This document shows positions 26,279 to 34,329 of a stretch of DNA of 35,193 nt, piece after piece. The notes beneath the pieces are model-generated. The model ran no database searches. It had not been told where the DNA came from and was given only the letters and a program-made list of their open reading frames with translations. The stretch is from Anaerolineales bacterium (GTDB lineage: Bacteria > Chloroflexota > Anaerolineae > Promineifilales > Promineifilaceae), in assembly GCA_011524645.1 (NCBI GenBank), contig WTJY01000191.1, positions 1 through 35,193 on the forward strand. The letters are read 5' to 3'. The translations under genes and the position numbers were made by a program. Position 1 is the stretch's first letter; each line of letters starts with the position of its first letter.

Positions 26279-27835
26279 ATGGATTGGCTTCTCAACAATA
26301 TCGTAACATTGACGATTTTTACCCCGATTATCGGTGCACTCATCGTCTTTCTTTTGCCCGATGACGAAAAATGGATCATTCGGCGCTCAACTTTCTTTTT
26401 GAGCATGGTGCCTTTGGCACTTTCTTTGACCATGTGGTTCATCTGGGCTGATCAATACCGTGGGATGGCGGGCATGTTCCACTTCACCCAACAAGTCGAG
26501 TGGTTCCCCGCAATCGGTGCGAGCTACCATGTTGGCGTTGACGGCATTAGTTTGCCGATGATTTTGCTCTCCACGGTTTTGACCCCTTTGGCTATCTTGG
26601 CCTCGTTTAATATTGAAGACAAAACAAAAATGTTCATGGTCCTCCTTCTTATGATGGAAGGGGCGATGATCGGTTTGTTCGCTTCACTCGACCTGATGAT
26701 TTTCTTTATCTTCTGGGAAATCGGTTTGGTGCCGATTTACTTCCTTATCCGTATTTGGGGTGGGAAAGACCGAGTGTACGCGTCATTCAAGTTCTTCATC
26801 TACACGATGGCTGGTAGCTTAGGTTTACTTCTTTCGGTTCAAATCATGGGTTTGTCCACCGGTACCTTCGATATTCCACAATTGATGGATGTCTGGGTCA
26901 ATATGGACTCTCAAACGTTTTTGGAAACGACCGGTTTAGGTCTAACCAACGTTAAGATCCTCGCGTATGCTGCGTTTTTCGTTGCTTTCGCGATCAAGGT
27001 TCCGATTTGGCCATTCCACACTTGGTTGCCCGACGCGCATACCCAAGCACCCACGGCCGGTTCGATGATCTTGGCTGGTGTTCTTTTGAAACTAGGTGCT
27101 TACGGGTTTATCCGTTTGGTTATCCCGATGTTCCCAGAACAAGCACATGCCACGGCCGGCTTATTGGCGACCCTCGGTATGCTTAGCATCGTTTTGGGTG
27201 GTTTCGCTGCCTTCGGGCAGTGGGACTTCAAACGCTTGGTTGCGTATTCTTCAATCAACCATATGGGGTTTGTCGTTCTCGGGATTGCGGTTATGGCCTA
27301 TGTCTATGGGATCGATACGGAAACCAACCCCGCTTTGCGCTTAGATGCGATTATGGCGACCAACGGTGCGGTCTTACAAATGATCAACCATGGTTTGTCG
27401 GCCGCAGGAATGTTCTTCCTTGTTGGTGTGATCTACGAACGTGCTCATACCCGTGACCTCAAACGTTTCGGTGGGATTTGGTCGATTATGCCGGTCTATG
27501 GTGGGATCTTGATTTTCACCAGCATGGCATCACTAGGTTTGCCCGGCCTTAACGGCTTCGTTGGTGAATTCATGATCACCCGTGGCGCATGGGGCCCGTT
27601 TTACGTCCAAGTTGCATTTTCTATGATCGGTCTTCTAATGACCGGTGCATATATTTTGAAAGGTATCGGCGAAGTGTTACATGGCCCGACTAAAAAAGAA
27701 TGGGCTGCTTTACCGAAAATGACATTTATGGAACATGTCGTGATTTGGCCTTTGATGATTATGATGCTCGTTTTGGGTATATGGCCACAAGCTGTTTTGG
27801 CGATCATCAATGACACCGTCACTTTATTGTTCTAA
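26279..27835 (+). CDS. nuoM: NADH-quinone oxidoreductase subunit M, first copy
   Basis: A 518-residue antiporter-like proton-pumping subunit of complex I with about 14 helices. All expected charged residues are seen: the TM5 Glu (FFIFWEIGLVPIYFLI), TM7 Lys240 (AIKVPIWPFHTWLPDAH), the TM8 Lys (GVLLKLGAYG) and the TM12 Glu (GFVGEFMI). This is the canonical NuoM of the pair. GGAG in CAGGAGACGTT precedes the ATG. It lies 37 bases after nuoL and 48 before the second nuoM. Confidence 0.96.
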   Translation: MDWLLNNIVTLTIFTPIIGALIVFLLPDDEKWIIRRSTFFLSMVPLALSLTMWFIWADQYRGMAGMFHFTQQVEWFPAIGASYHVGVDGISLPMILLSTVLTPLAILASFNIEDKTKMFMVLLLMMEGAMIGLFASLDLMIFFIFWEIGLVPIYFLIRIWGGKDRVYASFKFFIYTMAGSLGLLLSVQIMGLSTGTFDIPQLMDVWVNMDSQTFLETTGLGLTNVKILAYAAFFVAFAIKVPIWPFHTWLPDAHTQAPTAGSMILAGVLLKLGAYGFIRLVIPMFPEQAHATAGLLATLGMLSIVLGGFAAFGQWDFKRLVAYSSINHMGFVVLGIAVMAYVYGIDTETNPALRLDAIMATNGAVLQMINHGLSAAGMFFLVGVIYERAHTRDLKRFGGIWSIMPVYGGILIFTSMASLGLPGLNGFVGEFMITRGAWGPFYVQVAFSMIGLLMTGAYILKGIGEVLHGPTKKEWAALPKMTFMEHVVIWPLMIMMLVLGIWPQAVLAIINDTVTLLF

Positions 27836-27883
27836 ACTTCTAACTTTGTCTCTTACTCTTACTCCGTTAAGTAGGTACTGCTT

Positions 27884-29545
27884 ATGATCGAGTCTGGATT
27901 CCCATTTTTGTCCGTCATCACGATTTCACCCATCGTTGCGGCTATCATCATGTTGTTGATGCCCAAAGAACGTGGGACAGAAGTCAAGGTGTTGGCTCTG
28001 GGTACAATGATTTTAGGGCTGGTTTTATCAGCTTACGTTTATTTTGGCTATCTCGGCAATTTGCCACCGGCCGATGCGCTTTGGGCCGACAAGCTCGCCT
28101 TTGTTGAGGAATACAATTGGATTCCTAGCATCGGCTTTGGCTATATCGCTGGTGTCGATGGGATGAGCGCCACTCTGGTATTCCTTACCGCCCTTGTTGG
28201 GTTGGGAGGGACGTTGATCTCTTGGGGGATCACTGACCGGACGCGCGAATTCTATGCCTTCTTCATGCTCTTGGTTGCTGGTGTTCATGGTGTCTTTATC
28301 GCCGTAGACGGGTTGATGCTCTTCTTCTTCTATGAACTAGCGGTTCTCCCCATGTACGTCATGATTGTGATCTGGGGGTGGAAGTCAAGACGCGAATACG
28401 CGGCGATGAAGCTGACTCTTTATTTGTTGATCGGTAGTTTCGTTTCGATCATCGCTTTCTTGGTGCTCTATTTCCAAATGGACACACTTGGTGTAACACG
28501 AACCTTTGACTTGCGGGTCTGGTCGGAACTTCAGTTCCCGTTTGAAACGCAGGTGATTTGGTTTATGCCGATGTTTATGGGCTTTATCGTGTTGGCTGGG
28601 ATGTTCCCCTTCCACAACTGGTCACCAGACGGTCATGTGGCGGCACCAACGGCCGTATCGATGATCCACGCGGGCGTATTGATGAAGCTGGGTGCTTATG
28701 CCGCGATGCGGATGGGTGTTCAAATGTTGCCCGAAGGGACCGTCTATTGGATGCCGTTTGTCATTATTTTGACCACGATTAACGTCGTGTATGGGGCACT
28801 TATTGCGATGCGCCAAAATGACATGAAGTACATGATCGGTTACTCCAGTGTGAGCCATATGGGGCTTGTCGCCATGGGCTTTGCTACGATGACCTTGAAC
28901 GGTTTTGTGGGTGCTGGGATTCAAATGGTTAGCCATGGGATCATGACCGCGCTCTTCTTTACTATTGTCGGGATCATTTACGATCGTGCTCACTCACGTG
29001 ATATGACTGTGTTGAGCGGGATGATGAAACCGTTGCCTTGGGCGATGGTCGCTTTCTCGATCAGCTCACTCGTTTCAATGGGTATGCCCGGTTTCTCTGG
29101 ATTTATCGCAGAATTTCCGATTTTCATGGGGATTTGGGAAGGGAACGCCTTGAACTTTGGGCCAACGCCTAACACGTTCCTTGGCTTAAATCCAGCGGCA
29201 TTCTACGACATTGTCGCATTGCTTTCCGTCTTGGGTATCGTTTTAACGGCCGCATACTTGTTGCGCGCCATCACCTCTGTCTTTTTTGGTGAGTATAATC
29301 CAAAAGAATGGGAAGACATGCGACCGATTTTGCCTATCGACAAAGTCGTGATCGTCTTATTTATTGTGTGTATGGTTGCAATCGGTATGTTCCCGAATGT
29401 TATCGCACCGATTGTCGAATCTGGGGTTCAACCGGTTGCGGCTCGGGTTAATGAAGCGATGGCCAATACACAAAATATGCAAACTGTTTCAGATTCGGCG
29501 GGGCAAGCTGTTAGCGGCTTGATTCGCTTCCTGAGCGGCTCTTAA
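27884..29545 (+). CDS. nuoM: NADH-quinone oxidoreductase subunit M, second copy, lacking the TM7 lysine
   Basis: A 553-residue paralogue of the preceding subunit. NuoM features are kept: the TM5 Glu (LFFFYELAVLPMYVMI), the TM8 Lys (GVLMKLGAYAAMR), the TM12 Glu (SGFIAEFPIFMG) and the histidine-proline stretch FPFHNWSPDGH. The TM7 lysine of NuoM (AIKVPIWPFH in the first copy) is replaced by hydrophobic residues: the aligned residue is Leu237 in GFIVLAGMFPFH. The paralogues are clearly diverged, so this is not a recent duplication. Complex I types with two NuoM subunits are known, and the long NuoL lateral helix fits incorporation into one complex. It could instead belong to an alternative assembly. 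Confidence 0.94.
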   Translation: MIESGFPFLSVITISPIVAAIIMLLMPKERGTEVKVLALGTMILGLVLSAYVYFGYLGNLPPADALWADKLAFVEEYNWIPSIGFGYIAGVDGMSATLVFLTALVGLGGTLISWGITDRTREFYAFFMLLVAGVHGVFIAVDGLMLFFFYELAVLPMYVMIVIWGWKSRREYAAMKLTLYLLIGSFVSIIAFLVLYFQMDTLGVTRTFDLRVWSELQFPFETQVIWFMPMFMGFIVLAGMFPFHNWSPDGHVAAPTAVSMIHAGVLMKLGAYAAMRMGVQMLPEGTVYWMPFVIILTTINVVYGALIAMRQNDMKYMIGYSSVSHMGLVAMGFATMTLNGFVGAGIQMVSHGIMTALFFTIVGIIYDRAHSRDMTVLSGMMKPLPWAMVAFSISSLVSMGMPGFSGFIAEFPIFMGIWEGNALNFGPTPNTFLGLNPAAFYDIVALLSVLGIVLTAAYLLRAITSVFFGEYNPKEWEDMRPILPIDKVVIVLFIVCMVAIGMFPNVIAPIVESGVQPVAARVNEAMANTQNMQTVSDSAGQAVSGLIRFLSGS

Positions 29546-29609
29546 TCAATCATTTGCAGTGGATGTTTATAATGACTAACTTGATTCGTTCACTGTTTGG
29601 AGGTTTTGG

Positions 29610-31067
29610 ATGCTGACTTCGTATTTAGCGATTGTGCCAGAAATCATGTTGATTGTATTGGCCGCTATCGTTCTGGTTTACGGCCGTCATCCGGAAGGTG
29701 ACCGCAAACGCGCTGTTGGCCTTTTCACTTCATGGGGCATTCTTGTTGTCCTATTGGTGACCATCGGTATGTCTTTTGCCGGTGTTCCCGGAAATGTCCC
29801 CGAAGATCTTTGGGGCGGCATGTTCCGTAATGATGGGGTGACACTGGTTTTCCGGGTGATGTTCTTATCAGCCGCATTGATCACCAGCCTGATCACGGTT
29901 GATGTTAAACGATTGCAACATGGCGAATATTTCGCTTTGGTCTTGCTGGCAACTGTCGGGTTTAACCTAATGGCGGCCGCTTCGGACATCATCATGATTT
30001 ATATGGCTTTGGAAACAGCCAGTATTTCATTCTATATTTTGGCAGGGTTTGCTACTGACCATCGTCGCTCGCCTGAAGCCGGTATGAAGTATTTCGTCTA
30101 TGGGGCGTTCGCTTCTGGTGTGATGCTTTATGGCCTTAGCTTCTTGTATGGATTGTCTGGTGGAGAAACCAATATCTATGCGCTTGGTGATGCACTCTCT
30201 GGCCATATTCAAGCAAATAGCCCAATTTTGATGCTCGCCGCAGTATTCGTGATTGGTGGTTTCGCATTCAAAGTGTCGGCCGTTCCTTTCCACTTCTGGT
30301 CACCAGACGTGTACGAAGGGGCTCCGATTTCAACCACCGCGATTTTATCTACTGCATCAAAAGCGGCCGGTTTCTCTATCTTCCTTCGCCTCTTCTTGGC
30401 GGGTGCGATGGGGGCTCCTTCTCGTGATAACTGGTGGGTATTGATTGTGGTGATGTCGATCTTGTCTATGCTTTTGGGCAACTTCGCAGCGATCTACCAA
30501 ACAAACTTCAAACGGATGTTGGCCTATTCCGGTGTGGCTCAAGCGGGTTATATCTTGATCGGTTTGGCTGCATTTTCGGACGAAGGGGCGAGCAGTGCCA
30601 TCTTCTATCTGTTCATGTATGTCTTTACCAATATCGCCGCCTTTGGTGTATTGATTTTGGTGAGTAACGTAACCGGTAGTGACGAACTGTCTGACCTAAA
30701 TGGTTTAAGTCGACGCTCTCCCTATCTGGCACTCGTGATGCTGTTTGCGCTTCTCTCGCTAAGCGGTATTCCACCTGCGGCCGGTTTCTTCGGTAAATTC
30801 TTCATTTTCCGTGCAGCGATCGATGCTGGTTATTGGTGGCTCGCGCTAATCGGTGTTCTAAATGCCTTCGTTGCACTCTATTACTATTTCAACGTGATTA
30901 AGTACATCTACTTGTTCCGTTCGGATGAAGAAGATAAACCGATTCCAGTTTCACGTGCCTCGGCCGTGGCTTTGGGACTTTGTATGGTCGGTATTCTCTA
31001 TCTCGGTATATTGCCACAAGGTCTTTTTAACTGGACACAAAGTGTGGCCAGTGCATTCTTGCCTTAG
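29610..31067 (+). CDS. nuoN: NADH-quinone oxidoreductase subunit N
   Basis: A 485-residue antiporter-like proton-pumping subunit that contacts NuoK. The TM5 Glu is in IMIYMALETASISFYILAGF, the TM7 Lys in FKVSAVPFHFWSPDVYEGAP and the TM8 Lys in STASKAAGFSIFLRL. RMLAYSGVAQAGYILIGL is also typical of NuoN. Its length matches E. coli NuoN. GGAGG lies just before the ATG (TGGAGGTTTTGG). It is the last complex I gene here, 105 bases before the ATP synthase genes. Confidence 0.97.
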   Translation: MLTSYLAIVPEIMLIVLAAIVLVYGRHPEGDRKRAVGLFTSWGILVVLLVTIGMSFAGVPGNVPEDLWGGMFRNDGVTLVFRVMFLSAALITSLITVDVKRLQHGEYFALVLLATVGFNLMAAASDIIMIYMALETASISFYILAGFATDHRRSPEAGMKYFVYGAFASGVMLYGLSFLYGLSGGETNIYALGDALSGHIQANSPILMLAAVFVIGGFAFKVSAVPFHFWSPDVYEGAPISTTAILSTASKAAGFSIFLRLFLAGAMGAPSRDNWWVLIVVMSILSMLLGNFAAIYQTNFKRMLAYSGVAQAGYILIGLAAFSDEGASSAIFYLFMYVFTNIAAFGVLILVSNVTGSDELSDLNGLSRRSPYLALVMLFALLSLSGIPPAAGFFGKFFIFRAAIDAGYWWLALIGVLNAFVALYYYFNVIKYIYLFRSDEEDKPIPVSRASAVALGLCMVGILYLGILPQGLFNWTQSVASAFLP

Positions 31068-31146
31068 GGCATTAAGTTAGATCGTTTACGAATTTATACA
31101 ATCTGTTGGAGAGCTGTTGGCGTAGTCAACTATTGAGCGAAACTTA

Positions 31147-31174
31147 TTGCTCTACCCTATGATTGTGATATAAT
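31147..31174 (+). promoter_or_regulatory. Promoter candidate for the atpZ-B-E-F genes
   Basis: TTGCTC (31147-31152), a 16-base spacer and TATAAT (31169-31174) with an extended -10 TGA (31166-31168). The -10 is a perfect consensus. It overlaps the first ATG of atpZ (31173), so transcripts starting near 31181 would need the later GTG at 31200. Confidence 0.5.
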
Positions 31175-31502
31175 GCGCAAACGATCTTCACAATACACAG
31201 TGTCCCAAAACTCGAACATTCAAAAAACAGCAAATACAGTAAATCTTGTTGGTCAAATCGGTTGTATTATCGGCGTGGCCGCCATCATTATTATCGCTAT
31301 TGCCTTCGGCATCGGTTGGCTTATTGACGACTGGCTGGGTAACGATAGACGATACGCGACCATGATCTTGATGATCGGCAGTTTTCCTGTCACTTTGTTT
31401 GTGATGGTTCAAATTAGTATGAACTTTTTATCACGAGCCAATAAACGGCTCGAAAAGGCTAATAAAAATAATATTACGGAAGAGCTGGACAAGGATAAGT
31501 AA
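31173..31502 (+). CDS. atpZ: AtpZ/AtpI-family ATP synthase accessory protein
   Basis: A 109-residue protein with two transmembrane helices (IGVAAIIIIAIAFGIGWLIDDWLG and YATMILMIGSFPVTLFVMVQI). It resembles the small AtpZ/AtpI proteins encoded ahead of subunit a, thought to help c-ring assembly or Mg2+ uptake. The family call rests on the GWLIDDWLG turn and on gene position. The ATG at 31173 overlaps a consensus -10, so the start may instead be GTG at 31200 (removing nine residues); neither has a clear ribosome site. atpB follows after 6 bases. Confidence 0.75.
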   Translation: MRKRSSQYTVSQNSNIQKTANTVNLVGQIGCIIGVAAIIIIAIAFGIGWLIDDWLGNDRRYATMILMIGSFPVTLFVMVQISMNFLSRANKRLEKANKNNITEELDKDK

Positions 31503-31508
31503 TAAATT

Positions 31509-32705
31509 ATGAAGAAAAGATATTTCGTGATTCCGGCCGCCTTAGTTCTTCTTGCGATGAGCTTTGGCTTCCCTTCTTGGTTAAAACCGGTACGGCCGTT
31601 CATTCAGCTTCCTGGTGAAGCGTATGTCGGTACTGAATACTGGTTTGGCGGAGCGGGCTGGACAAACACATTTACCTCAACGCTTGTTGTTTGGGCAATC
31701 GTTATCATCATCACCTTGAGCTTGCGTGCTCGTTCACGTACCGCTGATGAAGTACCAACCGGCTTCTATAACTTCTTCGAAATGGTTATCGAAGGGGCTT
31801 ATAGCTTCACCGAAAACATCGCAGGTTCTGAAAAAGCGAAAGTGTTTTTCAAATTTTTCATGACCTATGTTTTGGTGATTTTGACCGCCAACTGGTTAGG
31901 GTTATTCCCAGGTGTTGACAGTATCGGTTTGTGGGAAAACAAAGCTTCTTTTGAAGGGATTCAAACTGAAAAAGCGGTTGTTGCTGAACTTGAAGAGCTT
32001 TATGCTGAACAAGGCCAAGAAGCCGTTAATGCTCGAATCGCTGAGCTAAATGTTGAATACCACCTTGATGAGGATCATGCATTGGAATTTGCTAATGGAA
32101 CTCTGGTGAATAGTCAAAAAGGTGAAATTTACAAAGCGGTAAAGAAAGAGGTAGATAAGAAGAATAAGGGCGACTTGCAACGTGGTATTTGGTTGCTTCG
32201 TGCCTACGAGGACGACAGTGGTTACAAGCCTGAAGATGCTGACTGGACAATCGTTCCATTCTTGCGTCCAGCTGCAACCGACTTGAACTTCACCTTGGCA
32301 TATGCGATTGTGGCGATGGTTTTGGTCTATTTCCAAGGTATTCGTTACTTGGGTGCTCGTGAGTTCTTCGGTAAATACTTCCCATTCATTTTGCCGACAT
32401 TCGGCCGTGATGTAGCGGAAAATCCGATCAACGCCGTAAACGTTGTGGTCGGGTTGCTGGAATTTGTGGGTGACATTTCAAAAATTATCTCGTTTGCCTT
32501 CCGTCTACTTGGTAACCTTTTCGCCGGTATGGTACTCCTATTCGTTATGGCGTTCTTGGCTCCAGTAGCAAACATCGCATTCTTCGGCTTGGAATTCTTC
32601 GTAGGTTTGATCCAAGCGATCGTATTCGGTCTTTTGATGCTGATCTTTATGGTCGGCGCCGCTGAGAGCCATCACGGTGATCATGGTCATGACGACCATC
32701 ACTAA
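31509..32705 (+). CDS. atpB: ATP synthase F0 subunit a, with a large insertion
   Basis: This membrane stator subunit forms the proton half-channels against the c-ring. The essential arginine is Arg332 in SFAFRLLGNLFAGMVLLF, equivalent to E. coli Arg210. FLRPAATDLNFTLAYAIVA and NWLGLFPGVDSIG are also standard. The protein has 398 residues against about 270 in E. coli. The excess is mainly one hydrophilic insertion at about residues 137-250, between NWLGLFPG and FLRPAATDLN, rich in Glu, Lys and Ala and likely helical. The C-terminus ends in a His/Asp run (ESHHGDHGHDDHH). Both features are unusual; the core fold looks intact. It is encoded 90 bases before atpE. Confidence 0.96.
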   Translation: MKKRYFVIPAALVLLAMSFGFPSWLKPVRPFIQLPGEAYVGTEYWFGGAGWTNTFTSTLVVWAIVIIITLSLRARSRTADEVPTGFYNFFEMVIEGAYSFTENIAGSEKAKVFFKFFMTYVLVILTANWLGLFPGVDSIGLWENKASFEGIQTEKAVVAELEELYAEQGQEAVNARIAELNVEYHLDEDHALEFANGTLVNSQKGEIYKAVKKEVDKKNKGDLQRGIWLLRAYEDDSGYKPEDADWTIVPFLRPAATDLNFTLAYAIVAMVLVYFQGIRYLGAREFFGKYFPFILPTFGRDVAENPINAVNVVVGLLEFVGDISKIISFAFRLLGNLFAGMVLLFVMAFLAPVANIAFFGLEFFVGLIQAIVFGLLMLIFMVGAAESHHGDHGHDDHH

Positions 32706-33044
<339 letters not shown>

Positions 33045-33100
33045 ATCGGTTAATGGTCTGAATTCCGACAACCCATTGGAATCGATCGAAGGAGAGAATC

Positions 33101-33799
33101 ATGGATGCATTAGGTATTAATCTTGGTTACCTTGTCATGCAAATTTTGGGAATTGGCATCTTAATTGCTGTTCTCAACCACTTTGCATACGGGCCAATCT
33201 TGAGTGTATTGGAAGAACGTAAAGAACGTATCGCTAAAGGCTTGGAAGACGCACGTCAAGCAGCTATCGCTCGCGACAATGCTGACTCAGATGCGAAAAA
33301 AGTCATGGACGATGCGCGTGGTGAAGCGGCTAAAGTTCGCGAAGAAGCTGTTAAACAAGCAGAAGGCACCGCTTCTGGCATTATTGATGATGCCAACGCA
33401 GAAGCGAAAAAGATTTTGGCGAACGCTCAAGCTGAAGCTGAAGGGGAACGCAACAAAATCTTGGCAGAATTGCGTGGACAAGTTGCAGCTATCTCTGTCG
33501 CAGCTGCGAACAAAATTGTTGGCGCAACCCTTGATGACGCGAAACAACGTGAGTTGATTTCTGAATTCTTCGCAGCTGTTCCAGCAGGCCTTGGCTCTGG
33601 CGATTCAGCGGAAGTTGTAAGCGCATTGCCGCTGACCGACGAAGAAGCAGCTCAAGTCAAAAGTGCTGTTAGTGCTGATGACGTAAGCTTCAAAGTTGAT
33701 CCTAACATTTTGGGTGGCTTGATTGTTCGTGTTGGCGATCAAGTTGTTGACAACAGTGTTGCCGCTAAAATGGCTGAATTGGGCGCAGCTTTGAAATAA
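33101..33799 (+). CDS. atpF: ATP synthase subunit b fused to the C-terminal domain of delta
   Basis: A 232-residue peripheral-stalk protein. Residues 1-30 are the membrane anchor (ILGIGILIAVLNHFAYGPIL), then a long Ala/Glu/Lys-rich coiled coil to about 155, as in subunit b. From about 168 the sequence changes to SAEVVSALPLTDEEAAQVKSAV and VDPNILGGLIVRVGDQVVDN, ending SVAAKMAELGAALK. This matches the C-terminal part of delta/OSCP (E. coli AEVISAAALSEQQ and MAGVIIRAGDMVIDGS). The N-terminal six-helix domain of delta, which binds the alpha subunit, is missing. A strong terminator follows, so atpH, A, G, D and C are not part of this transcript. GGAG precedes the ATG. Confidence 0.92.
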   Translation: MDALGINLGYLVMQILGIGILIAVLNHFAYGPILSVLEERKERIAKGLEDARQAAIARDNADSDAKKVMDDARGEAAKVREEAVKQAEGTASGIIDDANAEAKKILANAQAEAEGERNKILAELRGQVAAISVAAANKIVGATLDDAKQRELISEFFAAVPAGLGSGDSAEVVSALPLTDEEAAQVKSAVSADDVSFKVDPNILGGLIVRVGDQVVDNSVAAKMAELGAALK

Positions 33800-33829
33800 G
33801 CTATTCTTCCAATTTGAATAAGACAAGAA

Positions 33830-33860
33830 GCCGTAGCTTTCGCTGCGGCTTTTTTGTTTT
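33830..33860 (+). terminator. Rho-independent terminator of the atp operon
   Basis: GCCGTAGC (33830-33837) pairs with GCTGCGGC (33842-33849) around a TTTC loop, with one G-T pair. A T-run interrupted by a single G follows. It lies 30 bases after the atpF stop and ends the 12.6-kb plus-strand run. Confidence 0.9.
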
Positions 33861-33897
33861 AAATGGCTGTTTAACAGGGAAGGATTGTGATAAAGCT

Positions 33898-34310
33898 TTA
33901 GTTGCTTAGCCGACCTTCTCGCTTGTCGAGTCCGCTTTGCAAGGTGCGATAGACATCGTTGGCTATTAGGGGAAAGGGATAAAGATGCCGGTTTCTGTGG
34001 CGGGCTGGACGATGTCGCTAAACTCCTCCAAATTGATATCGACCATGACTGAGAATACCGCTTGACCGTGCTGAAATGTGAGTGTGGGGAGCAAGTCACG
34101 GGCGATATCGGCCATTAAGCAAACGACAACCATATCACAGCGGTTACAAATCTCTTGTGAAGAGGCGATTGAGATGTCGGGATAAGCGGCGGTTAGCTCG
34201 GCCGAATTTGTTCGGCTCCGCTCTGTGATGTAAATGCGATGCCCATCATTCGCGATGCCGTGAACAATCGCGTTAGCGATGACCCCTGTACCGATAAAGC
34301 CGATATTCAT
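33898..34310 (-). pseudogene. Decayed pyrroline-5-carboxylate reductase-like gene (internal deletion)
   Basis: The open frame (114 codons, 34310-33966) has a Rossmann start (MNIGFIGTGVIANAIVHGI) and follows the NADP-binding half of ProC-like proteins up to TGIFIPFP, then stops. Such proteins normally have 230-280 residues. In another frame, 33960-33898 reads NDVYRTLQSGLDKREGRLSN and a stop, which looks like the family's C-terminal helix. The simplest reading is loss of about 100-130 codons plus a frameshift. Because the RNase D gene upstream is on the same strand 20 bases away, they were probably co-transcribed. An assembly error is an alternative. The activity would be lost, as the dimerisation domain is gone. 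Confidence 0.65.
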
Positions 34311-34329
34311 GAATATCTCTTTTAATTGA

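Noticed and set aside
27884-29545. Second nuoM as a recent duplication or assembly duplicate
   Set aside because: The two nuoM genes differ throughout in sequence and length (518 and 553 residues), so they are old paralogues.
21180-31067. Mrp antiporter or membrane hydrogenase instead of complex I
   Set aside because: NuoA, NuoH, NuoJ, NuoK and NuoN signatures are all of the quinone-reducing complex I type. There are no hydrogenase subunits and no MrpE/F/G genes.
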